A stretch of 6,841 nucleotides of DNA from Acidobacteriota bacterium. GTDB lineage: Bacteria > Acidobacteriota > Terriglobia > Acidiferrales > UBA7541. The stretch covers positions 1 to 6,841 of the forward strand of contig QHYO01000567.1 in the NCBI GenBank assembly GCA_003224135.1, given 5' to 3'. The number at the start of each line of letters is the position of its first letter. Positions within the stretch are counted from its first letter, which is position 1. The position numbers and the translations under genes were made by a program. Below, piece by piece: positions 6,114 to 6,841 of the stretch. Under the pieces are notes generated by a model that made no database searches, was not told where the DNA came from, and was given only the letters and a program-made list of their open reading frames with translations.

Positions 6114-6841
6114 ATGAAACTTTCGGCAACACGTTCGTATTCGATTGGTTCCGTGCAGCGCTGCCTACAGCTTTTGCGGTTGTTCGGGCAAGCATCGAGC
6201 GGCCTGATGCCCGCGGAAGTGGCGAAGCTTTCAGGCTTGCCGACCAGCACCGTGTATCGGTTCCTTGCCAATCTCGAGACAGCGGGCTTTCTGACGTGCG
6301 GCGACGGCGGAAAGTACTACCTCGACGTTACATGTTTTTCGACCGCACAGATGGCCCTGTCGCACCTGGACATACGTCGACTGAGTCTGCCCTACCTCAA
6401 GGCGCTAAACGAGCACACACGTGAAACGATTCACCTCCTGGTGAGGCAGGGATTGAGCGCAGTGTACGTGGAAAAGCTCGAAGCTCCGCGGCTGCCCAAT
6501 ACCATTTCTCGCATCGGTGTTTCCGTGGCGCTTTACTGTACGGCGGTGGGAGAAGTCTTATTGGCGTACTTGCCCGTAGAGGATCTGGCGCGTGTCCTTC
6601 GACAGATCGAACCGAGATGCCGCACGGCGCACACCATAAGCAACACCGAGGAATTGCAAAGACAGCTGGAGCGCGTGCGAAGGTGCGGTTATTCCTTTGA
6701 CCTGGAGGAAAATGAGCCCCGCATCCGCTGTGTTGCAGCACCGATATGGGATCACTCCGGTAACGTGAATGCGGGCCTAAGTGTCAGTGGGCCGACCAAA
6801 CGGATGCCGGTGACACGGATGAGGGAGTTGGCTCCCATCGT
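6114..6841 (+). CDS. IclR-family transcriptional regulator, 3'-truncated by window edge
   Basis: DNA-binding regulator with an N-terminal winged helix-turn-helix and a C-terminal effector-binding domain. 242 full codons are visible with no stop before the edge; members are usually 250-280 residues, so only about 10-30 are missing. The HTH spans about 11-60, with LMPAEVAKLSGL then LPTSTVYRFLANLE as recognition helix. HLDIRRLSLPYLKALNE (84-100) is the linker. The effector domain follows, with ETIHLLV, YCTAVGEVLLAYLP (141-154), a CGYSFDLEENEPRIRCVAAP stretch (191-210) and GLSVSGPTKRM (221-231). ATG 6114 puts the HTH at the usual position. An AAGGAG at 6084-6089 is 24 nt away and abuts an in-frame TTG (6090), so neither is ideal; GGGGG at 6098-6102 is a possible ribosome site. 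The effector and target are unknown. The family includes AllR (allantoin) and KdgR-type sugar-acid regulators, so a role in purine control is only a possibility. Confidence 0.9.
   Translation, partial: MKLSATRSYSIGSVQRCLQLLRLFGQASSGLMPAEVAKLSGLPTSTVYRFLANLETAGFLTCGDGGKYYLDVTCFSTAQMALSHLDIRRLSLPYLKALNEHTRETIHLLVRQGLSAVYVEKLEAPRLPNTISRIGVSVALYCTAVGEVLLAYLPVEDLARVLRQIEPRCRTAHTISNTEELQRQLERVRRCGYSFDLEENEPRIRCVAAPIWDHSGNVNAGLSVSGPTKRMPVTRMRELAPI

Noticed and set aside
1..6841. Search by eye for CRISPR repeats, tRNA cloverleaf, riboswitch, transposase or att sites
   Set aside because: None was seen. The permease leader is too short for a riboswitch, and no repeated array or transposase motif appears on either strand.

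Overview
The window looks like a piece of a bacterial chromosome, probably from the Acidobacteriota. The main pointer is a decayed fragment of the large Oar-like TonB-dependent receptor family typical of that phylum. The purine genes agree with a soil heterotroph but do not settle the taxonomy. All assignments come from reading motifs by eye; no database search was run.

Region 1 (2-1905, + strand) holds two ureide-catabolism genes that overlap by 4 bp (ATGA). The first is the C-terminal ~85% of a (S)-ureidoglycine aminohydrolase (allE type, cut by the left edge). The second is a complete M20-family allantoate amidohydrolase (allC/AAH type) that closely resembles plant AAH in its motifs. Together they convert allantoate to ureidoglycine and then ureidoglycolate, releasing ammonia and CO2.

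Region 2 (1937-4475, - strand) converges on region 1, with only 31 bp between the stop codons. It holds an NCS2/AzgA-type purine-base permease followed by an adenosine deaminase. A near-consensus sigma-70 promoter (TTGACA, 17 bp, TATAGT) lies just upstream, with a perfect 12-bp palindrome over the predicted transcription start. Uptake and deamination of purines (region 2) would feed the ureide steps (region 1); the enzymes in between (xanthine dehydrogenase, urate oxidase, allantoinase) are not in the window.

Region 3 (about 4476-6040) is gene debris. It contains a possible short relic of an IclR-type regulator (17 bp identical to the intact iclR gene further right), a small secreted DUF4177-like protein gene with a good ribosome binding site but a one-base frameshift, and a ~540-bp minus-strand fragment of a TonB-dependent receptor with at least one and probably two frameshifts. 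About 270 bp (4860-5130) holds nothing I recognise.

Region 4 (6034-6841, + strand) is a nearly complete IclR-family regulator with its own likely promoter, running off the right edge. Its target cannot be read from the window. A link to the purine genes is possible, since AllR of E. coli is an IclR protein, but unproven.

I found no RNA gene, CRISPR array, intact mobile element or clearly novel system. The most useful leads are the ncs2-add promoter/operator, the coupled allE-allC pair, and the decay of region 3.
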